From Nostoc commune NIES-4072 (GTDB lineage Bacteria; Cyanobacteriota; Cyanobacteriia; Cyanobacteriales; Nostocaceae), in assembly GCF_003113895.1 (NCBI RefSeq), contig NZ_BDUD01000001.1, positions 7,010,559-7,074,558 on the forward strand: a DNA stretch of 64,000 nucleotides, given 5' to 3'. A model generated the notes under the pieces. That model did no database searches. It was not told the origin of the DNA and worked only from the letters and a program-made list of their open reading frames with translations. Made by a program: the position numbers and the translations under genes. Numbering within the stretch: position 1 is the stretch's first letter; every line of letters starts with the position of its first letter. This document shows, one piece after another, positions 1 to 8,717 of the stretch.

Positions 1-914
1 CCTAAATTTAATTCGTCCTGAAATTTCTTGATTTTGTCTCGACAAGTCTCCACATCACCAATAATTGAGTTCTCAATCAAATAATCTTCGTCGAAACAAA
101 TGTTTGTGCGATCGAATGGTTTTTGGTTGGGATTCGCACTATTCTGTAATAATTCAGCCGAATTAGCTGTCATTTTCTTGCTAAATTGGCGAATGAAAGG
201 TAATGCCTCACTCACTGCCTCATCAAATGTTTTGCCAACATAAAAAAAGCGTGCCAGCACGAAATTTTCCGCACCACTAGAATTTAAGGCTCGATATTTA
301 GCAACAGTATCCTTCAATCTCTGTAGGGAGAATGGCGGCCCACCCATCAAGCTGAAGGAATGTTTAGCAGCAAACTCGATACCATCATCGCCGCCAGTGG
401 CAACATACACTGGTATTTGACTCTGCAATGGTTTTGGATAAATTGTTAAGCGATCGCATTGATAATACTTGCCATTAAATGATACATCAGTTTCATATAA
501 CAGCTTTTGAATCAGTGCGATCGCCTCTAGCATCCTGGGACGAGATTCACTTGGGAGTGTCGCAAAATGCTTGTTTTGTTGGGGAAAGGGGCCGCCTTTA
601 GCAACCCCAAATAATAATCGTCCATTGCACAGGTTATCCAGAGTGGCGATATCTTCCGCTACCCGAATCGGGTTATGGAATGGCAGTAACACCGCCGCAG
701 TGCCTAATTGGATAGTTGAAGTCAGCCCCGCCAAGTGTGCCATTAACAGCAACATAGAGGGGCTGAGATTGGATTCACTAAAATGATGTTCACTCACCCA
801 GGCTGACTCAAAACCTAAACTTTCTGCCTGTTTTACTAGCGCGACTTGCTCAAAGATGGCACGATGAGCATCTTGGTGATGATTATCGTAATTGCAGAAA
901 ATTCCAGTTTTCAT
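1..914 (-). CDS. LLM-class flavin-dependent oxidoreductase (luciferase-like), C-terminus beyond window
   Basis: The minus strand reads open from an ATG at 914 to the window edge, about 304 codons, so the C-terminus is missing. The N-terminus (MKTGIFCNYDNHH) is followed by AESLGFESAWVSEHHF, the beta-strand/helix signature of bacterial luciferase-like monooxygenases that use reduced FMN (F420 in some bacteria) inside a TIM barrel. Further on come GTAAVLLPFHNPIRVAED and GRLLFGVAKG, both typical of the family. The substrate cannot be deduced; members oxidise alkanes, aldehydes, sulfonates and other small molecules. No neighbour helps. Family assignment is secure, specific reaction unknown. Confidence 0.85.
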   Translation of the reverse strand, partial: MKTGIFCNYDNHHQDAHRAIFEQVALVKQAESLGFESAWVSEHHFSESNLSPSMLLLMAHLAGLTSTIQLGTAAVLLPFHNPIRVAEDIATLDNLCNGRLLFGVAKGGPFPQQNKHFATLPSESRPRMLEAIALIQKLLYETDVSFNGKYYQCDRLTIYPKPLQSQIPVYVATGGDDGIEFAAKHSFSLMGGPPFSLQRLKDTVAKYRALNSSGAENFVLARFFYVGKTFDEAVSEALPFIRQFSKKMTANSAELLQNSANPNQKPFDRTNICFDEDYLIENSIIGDVETCRDKIKKFQDELNL

Positions 915-1050
915 TACTTGCGTTAATACTTTGTGCTGGCTATTCTAGTGGTCGATAGGTTTGTAGTAAGCACTAAGCGTGCTTAAATATTTGAGGACTA
1001 AAGTCCCCACTACAAACACCTTTACTCCTCTCCATTAATGCGATCAAAGA

Positions 1051-1416
1051 CTAATTTGCAACCCACTGTAACTCCAACCATAGACGTGGGTTATTGTGTT
1101 TGATGTTCGACATCGGATCGCGCAATAATCGTTTGGCATTCATGCAGACTACTTGTACTAGACCCATGTTGTCTGCTACTTCTCTGAGTATTTCTTTGTG
1201 GGCTTGCACACAGGAAATCATTTCGTCAGAGCAATAAATTCCTATATATTGCAAGCGTCTCGCAGGTCGTCCCCAGAAACAGGTAATGACTTTCACATAA
1301 CACCCGTCTAGTAATTCTCCAACTTTTGGGTAGTATTCGTTGAGGACTCTTGTGAATTCTTTGGCTAAGATATCTTCAGCAATCATTGGAACTGATATTT
1401 CTGTAGCGTCCATCAC
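1051..1416 (-). CDS. Hypothetical protein, about 120 aa
   Basis: Not recognised. A soluble protein of 120-121 residues. The reading starts with GTG at 1416 followed at once by ATG at 1413, and the ATG is the likelier start. It contains several cysteines (CYVKVITCFWG, CSDEMISCVQAH) but no regular metal-binding spacing, and no membrane segment or signal peptide. It lies between the flavin oxidoreductase and an insertion sequence and shares no operon with either. The composition looks protein-like and no competing frame exists, so it is probably a real lineage-restricted gene. Confidence 0.6.
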   Translation of the reverse strand: MMDATEISVPMIAEDILAKEFTRVLNEYYPKVGELLDGCYVKVITCFWGRPARRLQYIGIYCSDEMISCVQAHKEILREVADNMGLVQVVCMNAKRLLRDPMSNIKHNNPRLWLELQWVAN

Positions 1417-1502
1417 GCTATTTAATATAACATAATTTTATCAATTAAACATGACAAAATAGCCTATTAAGGGACTTCCAGAAAATAAACTATTCCACTA
1501 GC

Positions 1503-1571
1503 AAGAATGATAATCATTTTAAAGGGGGGGGGAATGAAGGGGCTGCCGACGGCAGCCCCTTCATTCCCCTT
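1503..1571 (+). promoter_or_regulatory. Left IS end: Fur-box-like palindrome plus long hairpin upstream of transposase
   Basis: The core ATGATAATCAT (1507-1517) is a palindrome identical to the central 11 bases of the classical 19-base Fur box; by eye the 19-base window matches 15 positions. It is followed by nine Gs and a perfect 20-bp-arm hairpin at 1529-1569 with a one-base centre, then TTTT. The hairpin plus T-tract looks like an intrinsic terminator placed between the outside of the element and the transposase start at 1618, which would block read-through from neighbouring genes. Iron control is an inference only. Confidence 0.6.
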
Positions 1572-1617
1572 TTGTAGTAATTTGAATAATGATGCTTGTT
1601 TTTGAGTGTGGTAACTG

Positions 1618-2855
1618 ATGGACATAGTATTAACTGATTCTCTCAAAAAGTTGTTGATTGAAACTGTATCTGGATTAAAAGGTGCAGCAAAGCGCAAATT
1701 TATGGCACAGACAGTTCAGGGATTAGGTTTAGGAGGGCAAAGACTTGCACAATCAGAATTAGGATGGAATCGAGACACAATTCGCAAAGGAATAAGAGAA
1801 TTAGAAAGTGGTATTACTTGTATTGATAACATGAGTGGCAAAGGGCGTTATAAAGCAGAAGAACACTTGCCAAATCTTTTAGAAGATATAAAAAATATAG
1901 TAGATTCGCAAAGTCAGACTGATCCTAGTTTTAAAAGTCAAAGACTATATAGCAGACTCAGTGCAGCCGAAGTCAGAAAGCAATTAATTGAAAAATATGG
2001 TTATAGTGATGAAAATTTACATACATCAGAAACAATTCGAGTCAAATTAAATAATTTAGGTTACAAGCTCAGAAGGGTAAAGAAAGTTCAACCTCAAAAA
2101 AAATCCCACAAACTGATGCCATCTTTGAGCAATTAGACCTAGTTAATATTGATGCTTCGGAAGATAAAAGTATTTTACGTCTAAGCATGGATGCAAAAGC
2201 TCGCGTTAAGATTGGCTCATTTGATCGCGGGGGTAAAAGCCGGGACGGAGCGAAAGCTGACGACCATGATTATAACCCAAAAACAACTGTAACTCCTTAC
2301 GGTATATTTCTTCCAGAGCTTGATGAGCTATTTTTATACTTTACAGAATCGAAAGTTACAAGCGATTTTATTGTTGATATTTTAGAAGATTTTTGGTTAT
2401 CAGAAAAGCATCGTTTTTCTGATATTCAAACCCTACTTCTCAATCAAGATAATGGGCCGCAGAATAGTTCACGGCGTACCCAATTTATGAAACGTATAGT
2501 AGAGTTTGCCCACAAGCATCAAGTAAATATACGTTTAGCTTATTATCCACCTTATCATAGTAAATATAATCCGATAGAAAGGACATGGGCAATACTAGAG
2601 AATCATTGGAATGGCAACATTTTAGATGAAGTGGAGACGGCTTTAAAGTTTGCTAGTACTATGAAATGGAAAGGAAATCAACCAGTAGTTAAGCTAGTAC
2701 ACAAAACTTATGAGAATGGGGTAAAACTTACAAAAAAAGCTATGGCTCAAATTGAAAAACAGATTGAGCGGTTAACCGATTCTACTCATGAAGTCTTCCC
2801 AAATTTAGGTAATTGGTTTATTGATATTTGTTGTAGTAAAACAAAAGTTATTTGA
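1618..2855 (+). CDS. ISAzo13-family transposase, two overlapping frames joined by a probable -1 frameshift
   Basis: The first frame (1618-2136, 172 aa) carries the N-terminal DNA-binding part (SELGWNRDTIRKGIRELE). The second frame continues from the same region to 2855 and carries the RNase-H-like DDE domain: an SMDAKARVKIG strand with the first Asp, NQDNGPQNS with the second, and NPIERTW with the catalytic Glu. A run of eight As at 2096-2103 lies where the frames overlap: reading CAA-AAA-AAA then slipping back one base gives KKIPQTDAIFEQLDLVNID and joins both halves without loss. This is a standard way insertion sequences make the fusion transposase, so I treat it as one functional gene. A simple indel in a dead copy is the alternative. 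Confidence 0.8.
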
Positions 2856-2954
2856 TTTTAATAACAGCATTTATTTAGCTACAAAACATACTAATTTTAC
2901 ACTGTTTAACTTCAAAGCAGACGACAAGTGTATAGATTCTTCATGCATAGATGA

Positions 2955-3018
2955 GGGGGGGGGAAGGGGTTGCCTTCGGCAACCCCTTCCCCCCCCCCTT
3001 AAAATGATTATCATTCTT
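2955..3018 (+). repeat. Right IS end: long G/C hairpin plus Fur-box-like palindrome
   Basis: Mirror image of the left end. The hairpin arms are nine Gs-AAGGGGTTGCC and its complement around a TTC loop (2955-2997), followed by the inverted copy of the ATGATAATCAT core at 3004-3014. The stem sequence differs from the left-end stem (GAAGGGGTTGCC against GAATGAAGGGGCTGCC), yet both keep perfect pairing, which suggests compensatory change and hence selection for structure. Confidence 0.7.
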
Positions 3019-3195
3019 GAGAAAACCTGTCTCTTGTTTTTCTTGGAATAATTTATTCTTTGGAAGTCCCTTAGGCTTAAATAAAATATTAAATATTACA
3101 AAAAAAAGAGGCATACATTGTTTAGTATTACCTCAGATACGCGTAAAGCATCTTTATATTTAAATATAAAAGTATTGGTTTGAAAACCCTTAGTG

Positions 3196-3286
3196 CAGCA
3201 CGGTGGAAACAAACATACCATTTTAAATGGCGCAAGAGTTTAGAATACAATCTTGCGTGACTTTTGACTTCCGCCTTGCGGTATTA
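3196..3286 (+). repeat. Dispersed repeat R1, copy A
   Basis: Shares its two ends with segments near 7077-7169 and (inverted) 46090-46260: a left end GGTGGAAACAAACATACCATTT and a right end TTTTGACTTCCGCCTTGCGG-TA. GGTGGAA/GGCGGAA at one end pairs with TTCCGCC at the other, so the transcript could fold back. The centre differs in each copy. No coding capacity. The remainder of the 3074-3522 gap holds this repeat and the R2 repeat, and nothing else I can identify. Confidence 0.7.
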
Positions 3287-3350
3287 GACTTGGCAAATGG
3301 AATTCGCAGTTATAAGAGACTTAACCCACCTGCGTAGGTTAAACCAGTTA

Positions 3351-3439
3351 CAATACTTGTCGGGTTTTGGGGAAAAGGGAAAGGGGAAAGGGGAAATAAA
3401 AAACCTTTAACCTTTAACCTTTAACTTTTTCCCCAAACC
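3351..3439 (+). repeat. Dispersed repeat R2, copy 1
   Basis: Begins CAATACTTGTCGG, has a purine-rich arm of GGGGAAA units, then AAAAAACCTTTAACC and ends TTTTCCCCAAACC. The same arrangement occurs in reverse orientation at 21762-21842. GGGGAAAA and TTTTCCCC allow a fold-back hairpin. Variable numbers of 6-7-base units in the middle suggest slippage expansion. Confidence 0.7.
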
Positions 3440-3522
3440 AAATTTGAAAATTATGAATTCAAAGAAAATGCATTTAAATAGCATATCTTAATATTGAATT
3501 CTAAATTTTGTCTTTTTAATTA

Positions 3523-3834
3523 TTATCGAGCATTGCGTTCACAAACTAAGACTTCTGCTACAATATCCGGCACATTTACAAAGTCCGTAAATCCTTCAGA
3601 GCCACGGATTGGTGATATAAATGTGTAGTTTGGATCACACACTCCATTGTCATATACTTGAATAAACCATCTATCGGGAAACCCTTCTACACCTAATTCT
3701 ACAGTGTACCAACTCTCGCCAATCAGACGAGAGTTATATATTGTAAACCATTCCCGATTCTCTTCTGATATATTCCAATCTGCCATCAGCAGTTCTAAAG
3801 CTATTTGTCCCGCATCCGTTGAAGTCAACAGCAT
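3523..3834 (-). CDS. Hypothetical protein, 103 aa
   Basis: Not recognised. A small soluble acidic protein (start MLLTSTDAGQIALELL, aromatic-rich middle with WYTVELG and RWFIQVYDNG, which reads as antiparallel beta strands). Its ATG lies two bases after the stop of the upstream gene (end 3837), and the AAGGAG ribosome binding site is formed by the last codons of that gene, so the two are translationally coupled. Last of three genes transcribed together from 4576 downwards. The fold resembles small immunity or effector-associated proteins only superficially; no function is claimed. Confidence 0.65.
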   Translation of the reverse strand: MLLTSTDAGQIALELLMADWNISEENREWFTIYNSRLIGESWYTVELGVEGFPDRWFIQVYDNGVCDPNYTFISPIRGSEGFTDFVNVPDIVAEVLVCERNAR

Positions 3835-3836
3835 TT

Positions 3837-4178
3837 TTACTCCTTATTTGCGGCTTCAGTATTTGCAACTTCAGGATTGGAAACTTCCGGGTATAAACCC
3901 AGTTCTTTAGCTAGCTCACGCGCTACAAAAAATAAAAACTTAGCGCCATCTTGATTGCCTTCATGGGCAAACATAGTTGCTACTTGTAACATTGTCTCCA
4001 CAAATCCAGAATCAATCAATTCTGGCTTACTTTCCAAAACTTCTGGTTCCTGACCATTAGGACATTTGAGTAGCTCATCAATCAGATTGAAATATAGTTG
4101 TTGGCGTTGCTCTGACATAGTAATTTTGTTGATTTTAGTGAGTTGTGAATTAGTTACTGTTCGATACTGTGCTGCCAT
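3837..4178 (-). CDS. Hypothetical helical protein, about 94-113 aa
   Basis: The residues from the internal MSEQRQQLYFNLIDELL onward (ATG at 4118) resemble a helical domain that, in Nostoc-type cyanobacteria, is often found at the N-terminus of CHAT or TPR proteins; here it stands alone. The longer start at 4178 overlaps the upstream gene by 25 bases and has a GGAAAGG motif close in front, whereas the 4118 start fits the family better but lacks a clear ribosome site. The C-terminus (PEVSNPEVANTEAANKE) is a low-complexity acidic tail. Middle gene of a three-gene unit with a two-TM protein upstream and a 103-aa protein downstream. Confidence 0.6.
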   Translation of the reverse strand: MAAQYRTVTNSQLTKINKITMSEQRQQLYFNLIDELLKCPNGQEPEVLESKPELIDSGFVETMLQVATMFAHEGNQDGAKFLFFVARELAKELGLYPEVSNPEVANTEAANKE

Positions 4179-4576
4179 AGCCTTTCCAACATTTCAACTT
4201 GTTCTTTTAAAACAGCAGCACGATGAACAAGATATCTGTCGTAAAAAAGAATCCCTAACCCAATACAAATAGGGGTTAGCAAGAAGAACCATTGTAGGAT
4301 CGTGGCAAATTTATATTGTTCAGCAACAGTCAGCATTTGATGAATCACATTACGGTCAGAGGATTTGATGCTAGTCTGAGGGGAATGTGTACCCTCTGTC
4401 TGGGAAGCCAAGATAGGAGCATTTCTACTAGTCTTGTTAATTTCGCAGGCTAAGTTCTGGGATTTTACTAACTCCAAATGTCGTTCCCAAACTATGCCAA
4501 ATACTACTAATCCTGGAGAAAGCACTACTAAGGTAACTACGCAAACTGTGAGAAGATTTAAAAGTTTGGCTTTCAT
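4154..4576 (-). CDS. Hypothetical membrane protein with two TM segments, 140 aa
   Basis: Not recognised. One hydrophobic helix at about residues 8-28 (LLTVCVVTLVVLSPGLVVFGIVW) and a second at about 94-112 (WFFLLTPICIGLGILFY), separated by a roughly 60-residue polar segment rich in Ser/Thr, and followed by a short amphipathic tail (KEQVEMLERLWQ). It heads a unit of three co-directional genes that overlap or touch. A membrane protein plus two small soluble proteins could form one complex, but that is inference from proximity only. Confidence 0.65.
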   Translation of the reverse strand: MKAKLLNLLTVCVVTLVVLSPGLVVFGIVWERHLELVKSQNLACEINKTSRNAPILASQTEGTHSPQTSIKSSDRNVIHQMLTVAEQYKFATILQWFFLLTPICIGLGILFYDRYLVHRAAVLKEQVEMLERLWQHSIEQ

Positions 4577-5686
4577 TTCGGCTCTCCCCTGCTAGGTAGT
4601 ATGCACTCAGCAAGAAAATATCTTTTGCTGTTTATCTTAAGTAGCTATATATTTCTACTTTTTAAACAGGTTTGATATTAAAATATGTGTAAATGGTAGT
4701 TTTACAATCGTTAGTTGCCAGTCATTTTTATAATTACCACTGACTACTAACCACTGAAAAGTTACCAACTTTTTCACAAAACGTAGGATTAATCAGTCAG
4801 AAATAATACCATTTTGGATTTTAGATTTTGGATTGAGAATCGCTTTTTATTTGCGGGTTCAATTAATCCATCTGTCTTAATCATTTTTCAAATTGGTATA
4901 ACGCACTCAGATTCAGAGAATGTGATTTCATCTTCCTTTCAAAAGAGAGATTAAGAAGTCCCCCCTAGTTCACTAAGCTTTCGCTCAGGAATGTTGGGGG
5001 GTAGAGGGGAATCTCTGCGTAAATCCTATACGATTTATATCAGCCGCTCTCCACAAAACAGTTTACCCTAGCCCTGTTAAGATTATTAAATTCATTAGAA
5101 TAGTACTCAAAGCCTGTAATCCCTGCCTGATAAGTCTTACAAAAATTAATTGGGGTATGGGTGCTAGTGTTTTTGGGATGGGGTTCTAGTGTTTATGAGG
5201 TGGGGTTCTGGTATTTCTGCACTCAACCTCAAAGCAGTGTAGGCAATGATTAAGGACTGTTTTTGATGCAAATTTCGACAAACAAAAACTGCACTCAAAA
5301 GGCAATATCAATGTCTTTTGATAAAGATAGACTAATAAATTGGAAAAAACAATTAAATGTTATGAAAGTAAATTAGATTTACATAACATATAGAGGAGAT
5401 TAAAAATAATGGTAAAAATTATGCATAGATACAGAATTTATGCCCAATAAACAATAGTCAGCAATTACAAATGGTAAAATATAAGTATGGCAATCTAGCT
5501 TTCTGCTGAAGTGAGAATTAATGGGAACATCTGATAAAGGTTCTTCCTAAACTTTCATATTTTGTGATTTAGTTAGAATACATAGTATATGCACTCATTG
5601 AGACTAAACTGCAAATAAAATACACAAGAGCTTATTGTTATAAGTAAATACTCTGTACTAAGATTTAGGATTTTAGGAGTTAAATA
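4577..5686. other. 1.1-kb AT-rich intergenic region with a short degenerate repeat and a micro-ORF
   Basis: No convincing gene. At about 5151-5220 there are three imperfect copies of a roughly 24-base unit built on TGGGGTTCTAGTGTTT. Near 4960-5010 CCCCCC and GGGGGG stretches can pair. A 13-codon ORF (5409-5450) follows a good GAGGAG ribosome site. An AGGAG site precedes the cysK start. I see no clear NtcA site (the nearest GTA/TAC pair has nine bases between instead of eight). Confidence 0.5.
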
Positions 5687-6646
5687 ATGCGGATTGCTCA
5701 AGACATAACAGAACTGATTGGACGAACTCCTTTAGTTCAACTGAACAAGATTCCTCAAGCTGAGGGAGTAGTAGCAAGGATAGTTGTCAAATTAGAAGGG
5801 ATGAACCCAGCAGCTTCGGTGAAAGACCGCATTGGCTTGAGTATGGTACTTTCAGCAGAAGCTGCTGGCTCAATTTCCCCTGGAAAAACCATTTTAGTTG
5901 AGCCTACCTCTGGTAATACAGGTATTGCTCTAGCGATGGTAGCAGCAGCGCGTGGCTATCGTTTGATTTTGACAATGCCAGAAACAATGAGCCAAGAACG
6001 ACGGGCCATGCTCAGGGCTTATGGTGCTTCTTTGGAGTTAACACCAGGCGTTGAGGGAATGCGGGGAGCTATTCGCAAAGCCGAAGAAATTGTGGCTAAT
6101 ACTCCTGATGCTTTTATGCTGCAACAGTTCCGCAACCCTGCTAATCCCAAGGTTCACCAGGAAACCACCGCAGAAGAAATTTGGACAGATACAGACGGGG
6201 AAGTAGATATTGTCATTGCTGGGGTAGGTACTGGTGGAACGATTACTGGGGTTGCAGAAGTACTCAAACAGCGTAAGAAGACTTTTAAAGCGATCGCAGT
6301 TGAACCCAGCAACAGCCCAGTTCTCTCCGGCGGTGAAGCCGGGCCACACAAAATTCAAGGTATTGGTGCCGGATTTATCCCCGATGTTCTCCGCCTAGAA
6401 TTGGTTGATGAAGTAATTAGAGTCAGCGATGAACAAGCGATCGCTTATGGACGACGTTTAGCAAAAGAAGAAGGCTTATTATCTGGCATATCCTCTGGTG
6501 CAGCTTTGTGCGCTGCAATTCAAGTAGGTAAACGTCCAGAAAATGCCGGGCGGTTAATCGTGATGATTCAGCCTTCTTTTGGCGAACGTTATCTCAGCAC
6601 CCCCATGTTTCAAGATTTGTCCTTAGAAACTGCTAGCGTGCGTTAA
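5687..6646 (+). CDS. cysK: Cysteine synthase A (O-acetylserine sulfhydrylase)
   Basis: Makes L-cysteine from O-acetylserine and sulfide in the cytoplasm using pyridoxal phosphate. The 319-residue length is normal. The PLP lysine is in [10 protein letters not shown] (about K46), followed by the phosphate- and substrate-binding [16 protein letters not shown] loop and [20 protein letters not shown] near the C-terminus is the usual active-site serine region. The start at 5687 has AGGAG upstream. It stands alone, followed by a hairpin terminator. Cyanobacteria often carry several cysK paralogues, so this may be one isoform; cystathionine beta-synthase-like activity is unlikely at this length. Confidence 0.95.
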   Translation: MRIAQDITELIGRTPLVQLNKIPQAEGVVARIVVKLEGMNPAASVKDRIGLSMVLSAEAAGSISPGKTILVEPTSGNTGIALAMVAAARGYRLILTMPETMSQERRAMLRAYGASLELTPGVEGMRGAIRKAEEIVANTPDAFMLQQFRNPANPKVHQETTAEEIWTDTDGEVDIVIAGVGTGGTITGVAEVLKQRKKTFKAIAVEPSNSPVLSGGEAGPHKIQGIGAGFIPDVLRLELVDEVIRVSDEQAIAYGRRLAKEEGLLSGISSGAALCAAIQVGKRPENAGRLIVMIQPSFGERYLSTPMFQDLSLETASVR

Positions 6647-6671
6647 GAAAAGCAAGAAGATATCTAAAAAG

Positions 6672-6707
6672 TTAGGAGCGAGAAGATTTGTGACTTCTGG
6701 CTCCTAA
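6672..6707 (+). terminator. Hairpin downstream of cysK
   Basis: TTAGGAGC...GCTCCTAA plus inner AGAAG/CTTCT pairs with one mismatch and an eight-base loop. It lies 25 bases after the cysK stop. There is no strong U-tract after it, so it may be an RNA-stabilising stem as much as a terminator. Confidence 0.6.
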
Positions 6708-7306
6708 ACTATATTTATCATACTATGTAAATTTTATTACTTAATTTAACTGTTTATTTAAGTATATACTTTAATGCTATCTTTATGCGATTGTTAGTCA
6801 AATCGCAATAATATTTCACAAAAAAATGATAATTTAATCTATCTTAAGATAGATTTTAAAAACCCTCGGTAACAAATATGCTGTTACTACTAGCGTTTTG
6901 TGTTCCTGATTAATCGTTCCTGATAGATCATTTGTAAAGTAAATCTTAAGTGCTCAACTGATATATATTTTTCAGTTCTGTTTATGTTTAGGTTAGTGTA
7001 TCCAACAAAGTTAAATAAATGTTGTATTTTGCTTTGTGATAGTCAAAGTCATCTTTATGCTGGGAAACCATCTAGCACAGGTCGGCGGAAATAAACCTAC
7101 CATTTCATTACAGCCGAAAAGCCTATAATTAAAGACTTTTGATTTTTGACTTCCGCCTTGCGGTACTAGCCGCCTGTCTTCCTAAACTAGATACGCTTAA
7201 TAATTACTTTACAAGTAGTCAAAGTGATCTTTGTTGAGAGCGATCGTTTTAGATTATTCTCCAGTATTTTGTAGAACACACTTAGTATTTAATACTACTA
7301 AAAATA
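6708..7306. other. AT-rich intergenic region containing R1 repeat
   Basis: No gene seen. The only recognisable structure is the R1 repeat at 7077-7169. A HIP1-like CGATCG lies at 7241. The downstream phosphatase start has no strong ribosome site. Confidence 0.5.
7077..7169 (+). repeat. Dispersed repeat R1, copy B
   Basis: Same ends as the copy at 3196-3286: GGCGGAAATAAACCTACCATTT on the left and TTTTGACTTCCGCCTTGCGG-TACTA on the right. GGCGGAA and TTCCGCC are perfect complements. Confidence 0.7.
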
Positions 7307-8533
7307 ATGAGAAATTCATTCTTTCTTAAGAGTGCATCTGCTATATCTCTGCTTGTTTTTACTGCCATTCCAGCAGCTCATGCTCAGGTTCCTAATCAGC
7401 CAGATAATGTACGCTTTAACCCTAAAGATACTTTCACGAATCCCCAGTTTCCAACAATCCTAGACGATTCGCAGATTGTTGCTCCTACTGCTCCCAACTG
7501 GGTGATCCCCCAGAATCCGGTGAGAAAATTTGACAAGTTTATCCTTCCTCCACCGCCCTCTAATACCTCTGCCCAAACCGCAGATGAACTAAGGGAATTG
7601 AACCAATTGGCAGCTACTCGTACCAATCCTAATACGATCAAAGTTATTAGTCGTTGGAATTTTGACCCACCTGCTTCAAACTACAACTACTATTTTGACC
7701 ATTTAGTTCAACTTTATAAATACAGTCCACCCTTGGCAGCGCGTTGTAGCGCCATGCTGAACGAAGGCATCTATGCTGGGCTTTTAGCTGCCTGGTACAA
7801 CAAATTCATGTACCTGCGTCCCCGCCCGGATCAAGTAACTAATTATACTTTTCAAGCTGCTAATCCCATAATGCCCACACCTTACCACCCGGCTTACCCC
7901 TCTGGTCACTCCACTTCTGCTGGTGTCTTTATGGCTGTGGGGCCGGCATGTTTTCCTGAAGAACCAGTAGAGAATTTCGTTGCCTTGGGTAGAGAAGCCT
8001 CCCTTTCCCGCAGACAAGGAGGTGTACACTACTACTCTGACTCAGTAGCTGGTGAAGCCTTGGGGTATACCATTGGTAGTGCAGTAGTGAGAGGTTATAG
8101 AGACGACGCTTCCCCACTCGGTGGCAATACTGCCGCTTCTGTGTATAGTCGTCCACCGTCGTTTAATTCTAATGGTACGGCGACTACTACCCTTGTACAA
8201 AAGAAAGCCACCATTACTGTAGGGCCACAATTGAGTTCAGACCCAGGTAATCCTGGCAAGCAGAGGATTATCTTGGCGCCCATAAGGCCGAACGGACAGT
8301 TTTCAAATGCTCCTGTGGTACAGAATTCACCTAATTCACTGTTCAATATCCCAGCAAGTAGTACAACACAGCTTGGCCCTGTTGCACCAACAACTGTTAA
8401 CCCGACTGGAACAGGAAACAACGCCCCAGCTACTTTCTCTGATCCAAACCCAGCCCCTAGTTTCTTTATCATAAATGATTCTGGGCCTCTAGCTCCATTA
8501 AATCAGGTAGATTCTGCTCCCTCAAACAAATAA
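7307..8533 (+). CDS. Secreted PAP2 / vanadium-haloperoxidase-type acid phosphatase
   Basis: A signal peptide (hydrophobic SAISLLVFTAIPAAHA) ends with an AHA|Q cleavage site at about residue 26. The catalytic signature of the PAP2/vanadium haloperoxidase superfamily is complete: KFMYLRPRP (K-x6-RP), YPSGHS (PSGH) and SRRQGGVHYYSD (SR-x5-H). These bind phosphate or vanadate. The protein could be a periplasmic class A-type phosphatase or a haloperoxidase; the motifs do not decide. The C-terminal 130 residues are low-complexity, rich in Asn, Pro, Ser and Thr, and look like a cell-surface tail. Monocistronic, with a strong hairpin after it. Confidence 0.85.
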   Translation: MRNSFFLKSASAISLLVFTAIPAAHAQVPNQPDNVRFNPKDTFTNPQFPTILDDSQIVAPTAPNWVIPQNPVRKFDKFILPPPPSNTSAQTADELRELNQLAATRTNPNTIKVISRWNFDPPASNYNYYFDHLVQLYKYSPPLAARCSAMLNEGIYAGLLAAWYNKFMYLRPRPDQVTNYTFQAANPIMPTPYHPAYPSGHSTSAGVFMAVGPACFPEEPVENFVALGREASLSRRQGGVHYYSDSVAGEALGYTIGSAVVRGYRDDASPLGGNTAASVYSRPPSFNSNGTATTTLVQKKATITVGPQLSSDPGNPGKQRIILAPIRPNGQFSNAPVVQNSPNSLFNIPASSTTQLGPVAPTTVNPTGTGNNAPATFSDPNPAPSFFIINDSGPLAPLNQVDSAPSNK

Positions 8534-8577
8534 AATAAACTTCCCAAAGCATTGGTTTAGAAGTCCTTCAAAATTAG

Positions 8578-8608
8578 CTGTTGTGTATGTAAATTAAATA
8601 CACAACAG
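8578..8608 (+). terminator. Intrinsic terminator after the PAP2 gene
   Basis: Perfect 11-bp stem CTGTTGTGTAT/ATACACAACAG around a nine-base loop, followed by TTTAAAT. Confidence 0.75.
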
Positions 8609-8717
8609 TTTAAATCTGCTTCATGTATTTGAAGTGATTGGGCTTTGAGTCAGGGCCCTTTATTAATTACCAATATAGCGGTGCTTATCAAGGTGAACTA
8701 CAGCTTTATTTACTATC

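Larger units (their letters stand above)
1468..3073 (+). mobile_element. ISAzo13-type insertion sequence, apparently complete
   Basis: About 1.6 kb bounded by inverted ends: AGGGACTTCCA begins at 1470 and its complement TGGAAGTCCCT ends at 3071, each flanked by TA (1468-1469 and 3072-3073), consistent with a TA target duplication (a 3-base duplication cannot be excluded). Similarity of the two ends continues inward (AATAAA.TATTCC). Further in, both ends carry an inverted copy of the same sub-terminal motif, AAGAATGATAATCATTTTAA, followed by a G-tract and a very long GC-rich hairpin. Inside lies a two-frame transposase. The target is intergenic. A short relic with the same ends lies at 18924-19051. 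Confidence 0.85.

Noticed and set aside
2821..3051. ORF over the right end of the insertion sequence
   Set aside because: Consists of the hairpin and end repeats.
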